DNA of 64,000 nucleotides. Origin: DASWJZ01 sp963720705. Lineage in GTDB: Bacteria; Pseudomonadota; Alphaproteobacteria; Rhizobiales; Afifellaceae. Positions 1 to 7,513 of the stretch are shown piece after piece (position 1 is the first letter of the stretch; every line of letters begins with the position of its first letter). Position numbers and translations under genes: made by a program. Location: contig CAVRGJ010000002.1 in assembly GCA_963720705.1 (NCBI GenBank), positions 558,001 through 622,000 of the forward strand, written 5' to 3'. Under the pieces are notes generated by a model that was given only the letters and a program-made list of their open reading frames with translations, was not told where the DNA came from and searched no databases.

Positions 1-2
1 AG

Positions 3-170
3 CGCCCGACGATCGTCATGCCGAAGCGGCTCGCGCCGCTCATCGAATACGGAACGCCCAGTCCCTATTCGGCGCAGTGGTACGCCTATTGCGCCGAGAG
101 GTTTCAGGGCCTCGAGCCGCGGACCGGCCGCTACACGACCTATTCGGGAGAGAGCCGGTATTGCCGCTAG
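3..170 (+). CDS. BA14K-like protein, C-terminal fragment
   Basis: The window opens inside an open frame that runs to a TAG at 168-170, so only the last 55 residues are present. The tail reads WYAYCAERFQGLEPRTGRY, followed by a short Gly/Ser stretch and a terminal YCR. This matches the C-terminal pattern of BA14K family proteins (Trp, two Cys, RY/RF, DPxTGxY, closing Cys), small secreted or membrane proteins common in Hyphomicrobiales. The BA14K assignment comes from the motif alone. The start and any signal peptide lie outside the window. Confidence 0.6.
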   Translation, partial: RPTIVMPKRLAPLIEYGTPSPYSAQWYAYCAERFQGLEPRTGRYTTYSGESRYCR

Positions 171-189
171 CGCGGGCGCCGGGGCGGCG

Positions 190-777
190 TCAGCGCACGA
201 CGTAGGGCGCCTGATAGGGCTGCGGATAATAATTGCGCGGCGGCGGGGGTGGCGCGTCGACGCGCGTTTCCTGCCGGCAGCGCATCCCGAAGAGGAAGCG
301 CGCGCCGAAGCGCGCGAAGGCTTCGCACGGATCGGCGAAGCGCGAGCGCGCCACACGCGGCGGCGGCATCGGCTCGATACTGCCGGTATAGACCGGCTCG
401 TCCGGCCGCGGCCGCGGCAGCCGCGCCTCGACGACGAAACGGGTGGCAAGCGACGGATCCGCGGGCGGCGCGACGTAGTCGCTCAAGTGCGGCGGAAGCT
501 GCGCGAGCGTCGGGTCGGTTTCGACCGCGGTCGCGAGCGTCTCCGTGGCGGCCTTCTTCTGCTGGCTGACCAGGATCGGCTCGCCGCCCGATCCGGTGAA
601 ATAATAAGCGGCGGTGCCGGCGGCAGCGCCGAAGGAGAGCGCGCCCCAAAGCATCAGCGCGGTCCGGCCGAGGCTCTTCAGCCAGTCGAAGCGGGAAGGG
701 CGGTCGAACTCAAGATCGGCGAAGCTCACCGACGTGACGGGGCGCGTCACTAGGGCTTGCTGGGGAATCGCGTCCAT
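190..777 (-). CDS. Hypothetical one-TM, proline-rich protein
   Basis: The ORF encodes 195 residues. A short polar N-terminus is followed by one hydrophobic segment at about residues 38-60 (LMLWGALSFGAAAGTAAYYF). After that comes a long hydrophilic region and a Pro/Tyr-rich tail (DAPPPPPRNYYPQPYQ). A single-pass, inner-membrane-anchored protein with a periplasmic domain is plausible. I recognise no family. It converges on the BA14K-like gene and is upstream of rlmB on the same strand, with no obvious shared function. Codon use looks like that of the neighbours. Confidence 0.55.
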   Translation of the reverse strand: MDAIPQQALVTRPVTSVSFADLEFDRPSRFDWLKSLGRTALMLWGALSFGAAAGTAAYYFTGSGGEPILVSQQKKAATETLATAVETDPTLAQLPPHLSDYVAPPADPSLATRFVVEARLPRPRPDEPVYTGSIEPMPPPRVARSRFADPCEAFARFGARFLFGMRCRQETRVDAPPPPPRNYYPQPYQAPYVVR

Positions 778-841
778 GTCGGCGCAGTCCGCACTCTAAT
801 ATACGTGCGTCTTAGACTCCGCCCTTATGGTTGCTATTGGG

Positions 842-1598
842 TTAAGGCGCGTCTGCGCGCGTCAACGCGTAGAGCGCGACGGCGGCGGCGTTCGAGACGT
901 TGAGGCTCTTGATCGCGCCCGGCATTTCAATGCGCGCAAGCACGTCGCAGGTCTCGCGCGTCAGCCGGCGGAGACCCTTGCCCTCAGCCCCGAGCACGAT
1001 CGCCGTCTTCCCTCCCGGCCGGATCTTCTCCAGCGGCTCGGAATGCGCGCTGTCGAGACCGATCCTGAAGAAGCCGAGCTCGCCGAGCTCATTCAGCGCC
1101 CGCGCGAGGTTTTTGACACGCATGAGCGCGAGATGCTCGAGCCCGCCCGACGCGGCCTTCGCGAGCACGCCTAAATCATCCGGCCCGTGGCGCTCTGTCA
1201 GAAGCACGGCGTCGACGCCGAAGGCAGCGGCGGAGCGCAGCACCGCGCCGACATTGTGCGGGTCGGTCACCTGGTCGAGGACGACGACGAGCTTTGCGTC
1301 GGAAAGCGCCGCGACGTCGGGCTCGGGGAGGGGATCGGCGACAACGGCGATCCCCTGATGCACGGCGCCGGCGCCGACGAGCCGCTCGATCTCGCGCGCC
1401 TCGACCGGCGCGGGGAGATTTCCGAATGCCGGCCTCCGCCAGGCGCTGAACGGCGTTTCGCGTGGCGACCACCTTCAACACGCGCCGGCGCGGATTCTTG
1501 AGCGCCGCGAGGGCGCTGTGCCAGCCGTAGATCACGGTCTCGCCGGCAACCTGCGCCTTTCTGTGAGGGCCGTCGCGCCTTCCTCCATGTCGCTTCAT
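842..1598 (-). pseudogene. rlmB: rlmB, 23S rRNA Gm methyltransferase, frameshifted
   Basis: A SpoU/TrmH-class 2'-O-ribose methyltransferase is split over two frames. The N-terminal frame (ATG 1598) carries the L30e-like substrate-binding domain (GETVIYGWHSALAALKNP), then loses sense after LAEAGIR. The next frame resumes with PAPVEAREIERL and continues with the SPOUT knot: DQVTDPHNVGAVLRSA, then VLGAEGKGL and LNVSNAAAVALY. Removing one base at about 1411-1430 (next to a GGGG and a TTT run) gives about 251 residues, normal for RlmB. RlmB methylates G2251 (E. coli numbering) of 23S rRNA. The position beside tRNA-Tyr is usual in relatives. It is either a sequencing error or a real lesion. Confidence 0.85.
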
Positions 1599-1637
1599 TT
1601 CACTGTCATAGCGTCCGGAGCCGCGGGCGGCCAATTG

Positions 1638-1666
1638 TTGACAGGCTGGGCAGGCCCCAGCATATA
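1638..1666 (+). promoter_or_regulatory. Promoter for tRNA-Tyr (and tRNA-Gly)
   Basis: A perfect TTGACA (1638-1643) is followed after 17 bases by CATATA (1661-1666). This is a good sigma-70-type promoter for an alphaproteobacterium. Initiation would fall near 1673, about 65 bases before tRNA-Tyr. It also faces away from rlmB, so the intergenic region is divergent. Confidence 0.6.
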
Positions 1667-1737
1667 CGCCCGCGCGACGGAACCGTCCGCCCGCGGGGTC
1701 TCGGTTTGTATTGCCGGCTTCCGGGCGAAACCGGGCC

Positions 1738-1823
1738 GGGAGAGTGTCCCGAGTGGCAAAGGGGGCGGACTGTAAATCCGCTGGCGTCAGCCTTCGTAGG
1801 TTCGAGTCCTACCTCTCCCACCA
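1738..1823 (+). tRNA. tRNA-Tyr (GTA)
   Basis: This is a class II tRNA with acceptor GGGAGAG (1738-1744) pairing with CTCTCCC (1813-1819), discriminator A and encoded CCA. The anticodon is GTA at 1772-1774 in the loop CTGTAAA. It has a long variable arm and the T-loop GGTTCGAGTCC. Paired with tRNA-Gly downstream, as in the tyr-gly cluster upstream of tuf/secE in many proteobacteria. Confidence 0.95.
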
Positions 1824-1912
1824 TCCTGCGTCGTGCTCCGCGCTTCGCAGGATTTACGCTTGTGCAGGATGCTGACTTGCCTCGCTCCGCCGTGATATGT
1901 GCGGGGCGGTTC

Positions 1913-1986
1913 GCGGGTGTAGCTCAATGGTAGAGCAACAGCCTTCCAAGCTGATGACGAGGGTTCGATTCCCTTCACCCGCTCCA
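1913..1986 (+). tRNA. tRNA-Gly (TCC)
   Basis: Acceptor GCGGGTG (1913-1919) pairs with CACCCGC (1976-1982), with discriminator T and encoded CCA (1984-1986). The anticodon TCC is at 1945-1947 in the loop CTTCCAA, and the T-arm has GGTTCGATTCC. It decodes GGA/GGG. The stop codon of the convergent ABC permease begins only one base after the CCA. Confidence 0.95.
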
Positions 1987-1987
1987 T

Positions 1988-2809
1988 TCAGCGCCCGATG
2001 CGGGCGAGCACGTCGGCGCGGACGAAGCGCTCCACGACGAACATGAAGGCGATCGAGGGCACGAGCAGGATCAGCGCCGTGATCGACGCGATCTGATAGT
2101 TGCCGCCCGCCGTGGCCGTGTAGAGCAAGAGCGGCAGTGTCTGCACCACCGGCGCACCGACGAAGAAGGTGCCGGTGAATTCGTCGAGCAATTCCAGGAA
2201 GACGAAGATCGCGCTTGCGAAGATGCCGGGCGCCGCGAGCGGCAGGCTGATCGTGAGAAAGGTCTTGAGCGCACCGGCGCCGATATTGCGCGCCGCTTCT
2301 TCGAGTTCCCGGTCAAGCGCGGCGAACGCCGCCGAGGCGATCCACACGGCGTACATCAGCCCGTGTGTCGTGTGCACCAGAATGACGCCGACATAAGTGC
2401 CGTTCAGGTGGAAGCTATAAAAGATACGCGCAATGTTGATGTAGACGGGGAGATTCGGGAACGCCTGCGGCAGCAGAAAGCACAGCAGGATCAGACCGCG
2501 CGCCGGAAGGCGGAGCCGCGCGAGCGCATACCCGGCGGGAACCGCGATCGCGAGCGAGAGAATGACCGTCCCGCAAGCAATCATCGTGCTGTTGGTGAGC
2601 GATTCGATAGCCCCGCCGCGCGGCGCAAAGACCCGCCGCCAAAAGCTGAATCCGTATTCGAGCGGCAGCTTGTTCGGGAAGTACCACTTCTCGGTCACGG
2701 TCCATAGGAGCATGTTGGCGATGGGGCCGAAGATCGCGAATGCGAGTAGTCCGATCACAATTGCGCGCAGGAGCCAGCGCCACGCGTCTGCGGCGGCCGG
2801 CAACGTCAT
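1988..2809 (-). CDS. ABC transporter permease (MalG/PotC-like)
   Basis: 273 residues with six predicted membrane helices. The cytoplasmic EAA loop ELEEAARNIGAGALKTFL marks a binding-protein-dependent importer permease, BPD_transp_1 family. The start is ATG 2809, which overlaps the TGA of the upstream permease (ATGA), so the two are translationally coupled. The frame stays open further upstream, but that part is antisense-like shadow of the neighbouring permease. It is the last gene of the minus-strand ABC operon and ends one base from tRNA-Gly, leaving no room for its own terminator. The substrate cannot be read from the permease. Confidence 0.85.
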   Translation of the reverse strand: MTLPAAADAWRWLLRAIVIGLLAFAIFGPIANMLLWTVTEKWYFPNKLPLEYGFSFWRRVFAPRGGAIESLTNSTMIACGTVILSLAIAVPAGYALARLRLPARGLILLCFLLPQAFPNLPVYINIARIFYSFHLNGTYVGVILVHTTHGLMYAVWIASAAFAALDRELEEAARNIGAGALKTFLTISLPLAAPGIFASAIFVFLELLDEFTGTFFVGAPVVQTLPLLLYTATAGGNYQIASITALILLVPSIAFMFVVERFVRADVLARIGR

Positions 2810-3636
2810 GCGCGGTCCCCGCGCCCTTCGATCCCGTAGCGCAGGTAGATCCACGAGACCGCGCCGGTCATCAGGTAAGAGATGAGGCCGAGCGCGTTGG
2901 CGACGCCGTAATCTCCGTAGGCGTTGATCCGGAACGCCATGTTGGCGGTGATCATGGTCGGCGGCTGAGCATTGATCATCAGCGGCACCGACAGCACCGA
3001 GAGCATGATCACGAAGCTCAAGATCACGCCGACAAACAAAGTCTGCCGCACCTGCGGGACCAGTATCTCGAAAAGGATGCGCAACGCCGAGGCACCGAGA
3101 TTGCGCGCTGCCTCGATCATCGAGCGGTCGAGCGACGCCATCGCCCCGGCGACGAGCAAAGCAACGAAGGGAGTCTGCTTCCAGACGAAGGTGATGACGA
3201 CGCCGCGCCAGTCGAGGAAGCTCACCGTCTGGATCGGCGTCAGCACGCCGATCTCGGTCAGGATGTTGTTCAGCATTCCGTTCTTGGCGAGGAACGTCCG
3301 CATCAACTGGCCGGCGACGATGAAGGGTATGAAGAGCGGCCAGCGATAGAGCCAGCGGAGCGCCGCCACGGTCGCCGGGCTGCCGCCAAGGGTCAGATAG
3401 CCGCCGATGGCGACGGACAACGAAGCGATCAGGAGCGTCGAGAGTGCGACGATCAAGAAGGTGAAGACGATGTCGCTTCGGTAGAGCTCGTAGGCCTTGG
3501 CGAAATTCGCGAGTGTCCAACTTCCGTCGACCCGGAAGGCGCCCGCCACCGAATAGGCGAGGGGAAAGGCAAATAAAAGCACGATCGTAATCAGCGCCGG
3601 AAAAACGAGGGCCAATCCGAGCAGGCGTTGTCGCAT
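2806..3636 (-). CDS. ABC transporter permease (MalF/PotB-like)
   Basis: 276 residues. The first helix follows a short MRQR N-terminus and about six helices are visible. The EAA loop is IEAARNLGASALRILFEILV. It should pair with the second permease to form the heterodimeric membrane channel of an importer. It is preceded by a strong hairpin (3651-3677) separating it from the binding-protein gene, and overlaps the next permease by four bases. Sequence style fits sugar, polyamine or phosphonate importers, and no finer call is justified. Confidence 0.85.
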   Translation of the reverse strand: MRQRLLGLALVFPALITIVLLFAFPLAYSVAGAFRVDGSWTLANFAKAYELYRSDIVFTFLIVALSTLLIASLSVAIGGYLTLGGSPATVAALRWLYRWPLFIPFIVAGQLMRTFLAKNGMLNNILTEIGVLTPIQTVSFLDWRGVVITFVWKQTPFVALLVAGAMASLDRSMIEAARNLGASALRILFEILVPQVRQTLFVGVILSFVIMLSVLSVPLMINAQPPTMITANMAFRINAYGDYGVANALGLISYLMTGAVSWIYLRYGIEGRGDRA

Positions 3637-3650
3637 GTTTGCGAGGGCGG

Positions 3651-3677
3651 GGGCGGTCGCCGGTGCTGCGACCGCCC
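3651..3677 (-). other. Intergenic hairpin in ABC operon
   Basis: A perfect 10-bp stem GGGCGGTCGC / GCGACCGCCC closes a 7-base loop. It lies between the binding-protein gene and the first permease. No T-run follows it on the minus strand, so it is more likely an mRNA-stabilising or attenuating structure than a full terminator. Such hairpins after binding-protein genes commonly keep their mRNA in excess over permease mRNA. Confidence 0.6.
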
Positions 3678-3696
3678 GCTTCTCTTCTTCAGGCGG

Positions 3697-4845
3697 TCAG
3701 TTCGTCACCTTCTTTTCGTAGGCCTCCAGTATCTCGTCGAAATACGACGCGATCGGGAAAGGCTTGCCCTTCGTGGCAAGATCGTCCGGCGTCACATCCG
3801 TGAAGAGCTTGTTCCAGGTTTCCGGGTCGAGTTTCGACTGCACGTATTTCGCGTCGATCCCGGGATACCAGTTGAAGCGCTTGACGATGCCATCGGCCTG
3901 CACCTCGGGGCTCGTCGCCATGGCGACGAACTTCTCGGCGAGCGCTTTATCCGGGGCGTTGGCGGGCACCACGTAATACATCGGCTGCCCGGGCATGCCG
4001 GGGCCGATCAGGACGAGCTTCAGGTTGGGCGCGAGGCGGCCGTCGGATTGCCACGTGTAGAACATGTCGACCCAGACTGGGCCCATGGCGATTTCGCCGC
4101 GGTTGAGCATATCCAGCGTGCCGGCGTTCCCCGGCGTGAAGACCACGTTGGTGTTGAAATCCTTCAGCTTTGACAGCGCCTGGTCCCAGTCGTCGGAGAT
4201 GTTGGCGTCGAATGGGCCGTTCATCAGCTGCTGGGCGTCATTGGTGTAGGCGTACATCCACCCCATCACGAAGCTCACGCCCGACATGCCGCCCTTGATG
4301 CCGTTGTATCCGAACTGGCCGGGGTTCTCCTTCACCCAGGCGACGAGCTCGTCGTAAGTCTTCGGCGGATTCGGGACGAGCGCAGGGTTGTATGCGATCG
4401 CCGTCTGGCTGTGGAACATCGGCATCACGTAGCCGTGCACGTTGGTTCCGAGTGCATTGTCGGCGGTGTCGCGACTGACGAGGCTGCCCGTGTCGATGTC
4501 GCTGCGGTAGGAAGCGAGCAGGTTCTCGTTGACCATCTGGCCGGCCATCTTCTGGTGCACGACGGCCACGTCGACGTCGGATTGCGCGGCGCCGGCGCTG
4601 GCCTGCGCCGAGAGGCGCTCGTAGATCATCTGCGATCCGGCATCGCCGGGACCTGTGCCGACGGCCTGTACGGTGACGCCGGGGTTCTGAGCTTCGAATT
4701 TCGGCGCGAGGTACTCGTTGATGTAGTCGACCATGTTCTGGTCGCCGGCCGTCATCACCGTGAGCGTCTCGGCCACCGCCGGCGCGCTCGTCGCGACGAT
4801 GGTGCTGGCGATGAGCCCGCCAAGGAAATGCAAACGTCTGTCCAT
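3697..4845 (-). CDS. ABC transporter periplasmic solute-binding protein
   Basis: 382 residues starting at ATG 4845, chosen because a strong GAGGAGG sits just upstream and the next residues form a signal peptide (MDRRLHFLGGLIASTIVATS, cleavage likely after AVA at residue 25). The mature part begins ETLTVMTAGDQN and has the layout of family-1/6 extracellular solute-binding proteins, with the region PGMPGQPMYYVVP and a C-terminal helix ending KKVTN. It captures substrate in the periplasm for the two permeases. Ligand class is unresolved (sugar, polyamine or similar). The open frame upstream of 4845 is antisense shadow over the ATPase gene. Confidence 0.85.
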   Translation of the reverse strand: MDRRLHFLGGLIASTIVATSAPAVAETLTVMTAGDQNMVDYINEYLAPKFEAQNPGVTVQAVGTGPGDAGSQMIYERLSAQASAGAAQSDVDVAVVHQKMAGQMVNENLLASYRSDIDTGSLVSRDTADNALGTNVHGYVMPMFHSQTAIAYNPALVPNPPKTYDELVAWVKENPGQFGYNGIKGGMSGVSFVMGWMYAYTNDAQQLMNGPFDANISDDWDQALSKLKDFNTNVVFTPGNAGTLDMLNRGEIAMGPVWVDMFYTWQSDGRLAPNLKLVLIGPGMPGQPMYYVVPANAPDKALAEKFVAMATSPEVQADGIVKRFNWYPGIDAKYVQSKLDPETWNKLFTDVTPDDLATKGKPFPIASYFDEILEAYEKKVTN

Positions 4846-4864
4846 AATCGCCTCCTCTTCTTTG

Positions 4865-6055
4865 TTACACAGCCGCGGGAACACGCGCGGCGGACCGGCT
4901 GACCGGATCCGGTTCGCGTGCCTGACTTCTTTCCACGCCGGTCTCGTTGAGCGAGGCCGGGAAGATGAAGACCTGCTGATGCGGCAAGCGGACCTGAACT
5001 CGGGCGGACGGCTCGTAGCGGGACGCTGAATCCACCTGAATCTGATGCCCGCCAACGGAAACCGCGTGGCGCCAAGTACCTCCCGGATAAGACACCTGCG
5101 TGACGTGGCCGGTGACGACGATCGCGTCTGGCGCGCGGGCTGTGGGCGTGTCGCCGGAAGCCGCAAGCGTTGCCGCTTCGCTACGGAAATATGCTGATAC
5201 CGTCAGATTGCCCGCCGTGGCGCCGGGCGGGAACGCATCCCTTTCCGGCCGATCGAAAGCTGCTGGCGCGTTGTGCGGGCCGGCGAGAATCTCGATGCGG
5301 CGCTCCGCCAGGCGGGCGATAAGGGGGACCACGTTCTCCGCTCCCATGAAACGCGCGACGAACGGGCTTTGCGGCCGGTTGTAGACTTGCTCCGGCGGGC
5401 CTTGCTGCTCGATCCGTCCCTCGTTCAGGATCACGATCCGATCGGCCATGACCATCGCCTCTTCCCGGTCATGCGTGACGTGGATCGCGGTGATCCCGAG
5501 ACTTCGTTGCAAAGCGCGGATCTCGTGGCGGACGCTTTGGCGGATGCGGGCGTCGAGGTTGGAGAGCGGCTCGTCGAGAAGCAGGATGCGCGGATCGATG
5601 GCGAGCGCACGGCCGAGCGCCACGCGCTGGCGCTGGCCGCCGGAGAGGGCGGTGACCTTGCGCGCGCCGAGGTCCTGCAGCCCGAGCATCGCGATCATCT
5701 CGTCGACCTTGGCGGCGGCCTTTTGCGCGCCGACCCGCCGGACCTTCAAGCCATACCCGATGTTCTCGCGCACGCTCATGTGCGGCCAGAGGGCGTAGGA
5801 CTGAAAGACCATCGCCATGCCGCGGCGGTCCGGCGGCAGCCGCGTTATGTCCTGGCCGGCGACGCGGATCACCCCGGACTCCGGCACTGCGAAGCCGGCG
5901 ATCGCGCGCAGCAACGTCGTCTTGCCGCAGCCTGAGGAGCCGAGAAGGGCGACGAACTCGCCTTCGCTCACCGCCAGCGAAATGTCCTTCAGAACGGGCG
6001 GCCCGCCGTAGCCGGCTGTCAACCGCTCCACTTCGAGAAAGCCCGGCAGAGGCAT
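4865..6055 (-). CDS. ABC transporter ATP-binding protein
   Basis: 396 residues from ATG 6055. The Walker A is GSSGCGKTT at residues 39-47, the signature is LSGGQRQRVALGRAL, the Walker B is ILLLDEPLSNLD and the H-loop lies in HVTHDREEAM. The C-terminal third is a TOBE-type regulatory domain (about residues 280-375), as in MalK/PotA/UgpC importers. It is the first gene of the minus-strand operon and lies 19 bases before the binding-protein gene. The upstream frame (to 6187) is open, but its codons look non-coding and MPLPGFLEVERL is a standard N-terminus. A palindrome at 6104-6116 may be its operator. Confidence 0.87.
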   Translation of the reverse strand: MPLPGFLEVERLTAGYGGPPVLKDISLAVSEGEFVALLGSSGCGKTTLLRAIAGFAVPESGVIRVAGQDITRLPPDRRGMAMVFQSYALWPHMSVRENIGYGLKVRRVGAQKAAAKVDEMIAMLGLQDLGARKVTALSGGQRQRVALGRALAIDPRILLLDEPLSNLDARIRQSVRHEIRALQRSLGITAIHVTHDREEAMVMADRIVILNEGRIEQQGPPEQVYNRPQSPFVARFMGAENVVPLIARLAERRIEILAGPHNAPAAFDRPERDAFPPGATAGNLTVSAYFRSEAATLAASGDTPTARAPDAIVVTGHVTQVSYPGGTWRHAVSVGGHQIQVDSASRYEPSARVQVRLPHQQVFIFPASLNETGVERSQAREPDPVSRSAARVPAAV

Positions 6056-6103
6056 CGGCAGGCTCGAAAATGCCGCCAATCGCAGCGGCAGGAAAGGCTT
6101 AGC

Positions 6104-6116
6104 GTCACAATGTGAC
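6104..6116. promoter_or_regulatory. Palindromic operator candidate upstream of ABC operon
   Basis: GTCACA-A-TGTGAC is a perfect 6+1+6 palindrome 49 bases upstream of the ATPase start. Its place and symmetry suit a dimeric repressor or activator. It is not the CRP arrangement, which has TGTGA outermost. The regulator is unknown. Confidence 0.35.
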
Positions 6117-6309
6117 AGACTCAACGCAAAGCTCTCGTCTGAAAACGCCAACAACTTGCCTGTGGTGGAAATACGCCGGGAAACCAATATCGCTGGGACA
6201 TGCCCCGCGGCCTCCCGGAGACCAGGTTTGCGCTGGCGCCTTGCTCCGGATCGTGGGCGTTGGTAACACCCGTGCCGTCAAAGTTTCCGGTCACGGGAGC
6301 ATGTAGCTT

Positions 6310-6385
6310 AGGGGTATAGCTCAGTTGGTAGAGCGACGGTCTCCAAAACCGTAGGTCGGGGGTTCGAGTCCCTCTGCCCCTGCCA
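6310..6385 (+). tRNA. tRNA-Trp (CCA)
   Basis: Acceptor AGGGGTA (6310-6316) pairs with TGCCCCT (6375-6381) with one G-T pair. The discriminator is G and CCA is encoded. Anticodon CCA sits in the loop CTCCAAA, and the T-arm is GGGTTCGAGTCCC. It stands directly upstream of secE, the classic order tRNA-Trp-secE-nusG. Confidence 0.95.
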
Positions 6386-6578
6386 GCCTTCGCTCTCGAA
6401 GCGCTACGATCTTGCCGGCCGGAAGCGAGCGGCGGAAATAAATTTGCTGCTTTGCGGCAAGGGCTTGGCAGGACACGATCATTGCTCGCTGCAAGCCCCT
6501 TGCGCGGGCAGCCGAAGTTGCTTATTTAGGAGCGTCCGGAGGCGCGCGAACCCTTTCGCGCGCCTTCAAATTCCCGGT

Positions 6579-6776
6579 ATGGCAAAAACAAACCCGTTCC
6601 AGTTTATCCAGCAGGTGCGCACCGAGGCGGCCAAGGTCACCTGGCCGACGCGGCGCGAGACTGCGATTACGACGTTGATGGTGTTCGTCATGGTGGCCCT
6701 GGCGACGATGTTCTTCTTCGCCGCCGATCAGATCATGAGTTGGGGCATCAGTTTCGCGCTCGGCACGGCAGGCTGA
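6579..6776 (+). CDS. secE: Preprotein translocase subunit SecE
   Basis: 65 residues from ATG 6579 (MAKTNPFQFIQQVRTEAAKV). This is the short single-helix SecE type, with the conserved amphipathic stretch EAAKVTWPTRRET followed by one membrane helix at about residues 29-49. It clamps SecY in the inner-membrane SecYEG channel. It lies 23 bases before nusG in the usual secE-nusG pair. Confidence 0.95.
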   Translation: MAKTNPFQFIQQVRTEAAKVTWPTRRETAITTLMVFVMVALATMFFFAADQIMSWGISFALGTAG

Positions 6777-6799
6777 ACCTGAAAACAACGGAACTTCCG

Positions 6800-7330
6800 A
6801 TGGCGAAGCGCTGGTACATCGTCCACGCCTACTCGAATTTCGAGAAGAAGGTGGCCGACTCGATCCGCGAGAAGGCGGCAGCGGCGGGGCTTGGCGAGCT
6901 GATCGACGAGATCCTGGTGCCGACCGAGAAGGTCGTGGAGATGCGGCGCGGCCGCAAGGTGGATTCGGAGCGGAAGTTCTTCCCCGGCTACGTGCTGGTG
7001 AAGATGGATATGACGGATGAGGCCTATCACCTCATCAAGAACACGCCCAAGGTCACGGGTTTCCTTGGCGCAGACAGTCGGCCGATGCCGATCCCGGACT
7101 CCGAGGCTGAGCGCATCATGGCGCAGGTGCAGGAGGGCGTGGAGCGGCCGAAGCCGTCGGTGAGCTTCGAGATCGGCGAGCGCATCCGCGTCGCCGACGG
7201 CCCGTTCGCCTCCTTTGAGGGGAACGTGGAGGAAGTCGACGAGGAGCGCGCGCGGTTGAAGGTGGCGGTGTCCATCTTCGGGCGCGCCACGCCCGTCGAA
7301 TTGGAATACGGGCAGGTCGAGAAGGTCTGA
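6800..7330 (+). CDS. nusG: Transcription termination/antitermination factor NusG
   Basis: 176 residues from ATG 6800, starting MAKRWYIVHAYSNFEKKVAD. The N-terminal NGN domain binds RNA polymerase. The C-terminal KOW domain (about residues 122-176) contains GPFASFEGNVEEVD and binds Rho or S10. A longer in-frame start at 6740 would run back through secE and is rejected because the true N-terminus is highly conserved. Confidence 0.96.
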   Translation: MAKRWYIVHAYSNFEKKVADSIREKAAAAGLGELIDEILVPTEKVVEMRRGRKVDSERKFFPGYVLVKMDMTDEAYHLIKNTPKVTGFLGADSRPMPIPDSEAERIMAQVQEGVERPKPSVSFEIGERIRVADGPFASFEGNVEEVDEERARLKVAVSIFGRATPVELEYGQVEKV

Positions 7331-7339
7331 CCGTAGAGT

Positions 7340-7381
7340 GTGATTCCGAGAAGCGGTTTCCGGTTCTCGGGAGGAAATCAC
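7340..7381 (+). promoter_or_regulatory. Structured leader before rplK
   Basis: Two stacked stems are visible: GTGATT (7340-7345) with AATCAC (7376-7381), and CCGAGAA (7346-7352) with TTCTCGG (7364-7370), with an unpaired GAGGA on the 3' side. It lies in the 183-base nusG-rplK gap. In other bacteria the rplK mRNA leader is the site where L1 represses its own operon. That role here is inference. Confidence 0.35.
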
Positions 7382-7513
7382 GCTGAAGGCAAGGAGCCCG
7401 TCAGGGCTCGCGTGGAAGGTCGGCCGCCCGCGCCATCGGGCGGCAAGACGGCCGCACCACGGACACCCGAGGATGCCGCGCCACTCTTGGCCGGCGAGAG
7501 AACGGAGTGAGAG

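Noticed and set aside
1900..2100. tRNA-Gly as an integration site for a genomic island
   Set aside because: No integrase, no direct repeat of the tRNA 3' end and no phage genes are visible near the ABC operon.
1988..3520. 510-codon reading of the second permease
   Set aside because: The N-terminal 237 codons are a shadow of the first permease; ATG 2809 overlaps its stop in the usual ATGA way.
3697..5166. 489-codon reading of the binding protein
   Set aside because: The extra N-terminus is antisense to the ATPase gene; ATG 4845 has a strong ribosome site and a signal peptide.
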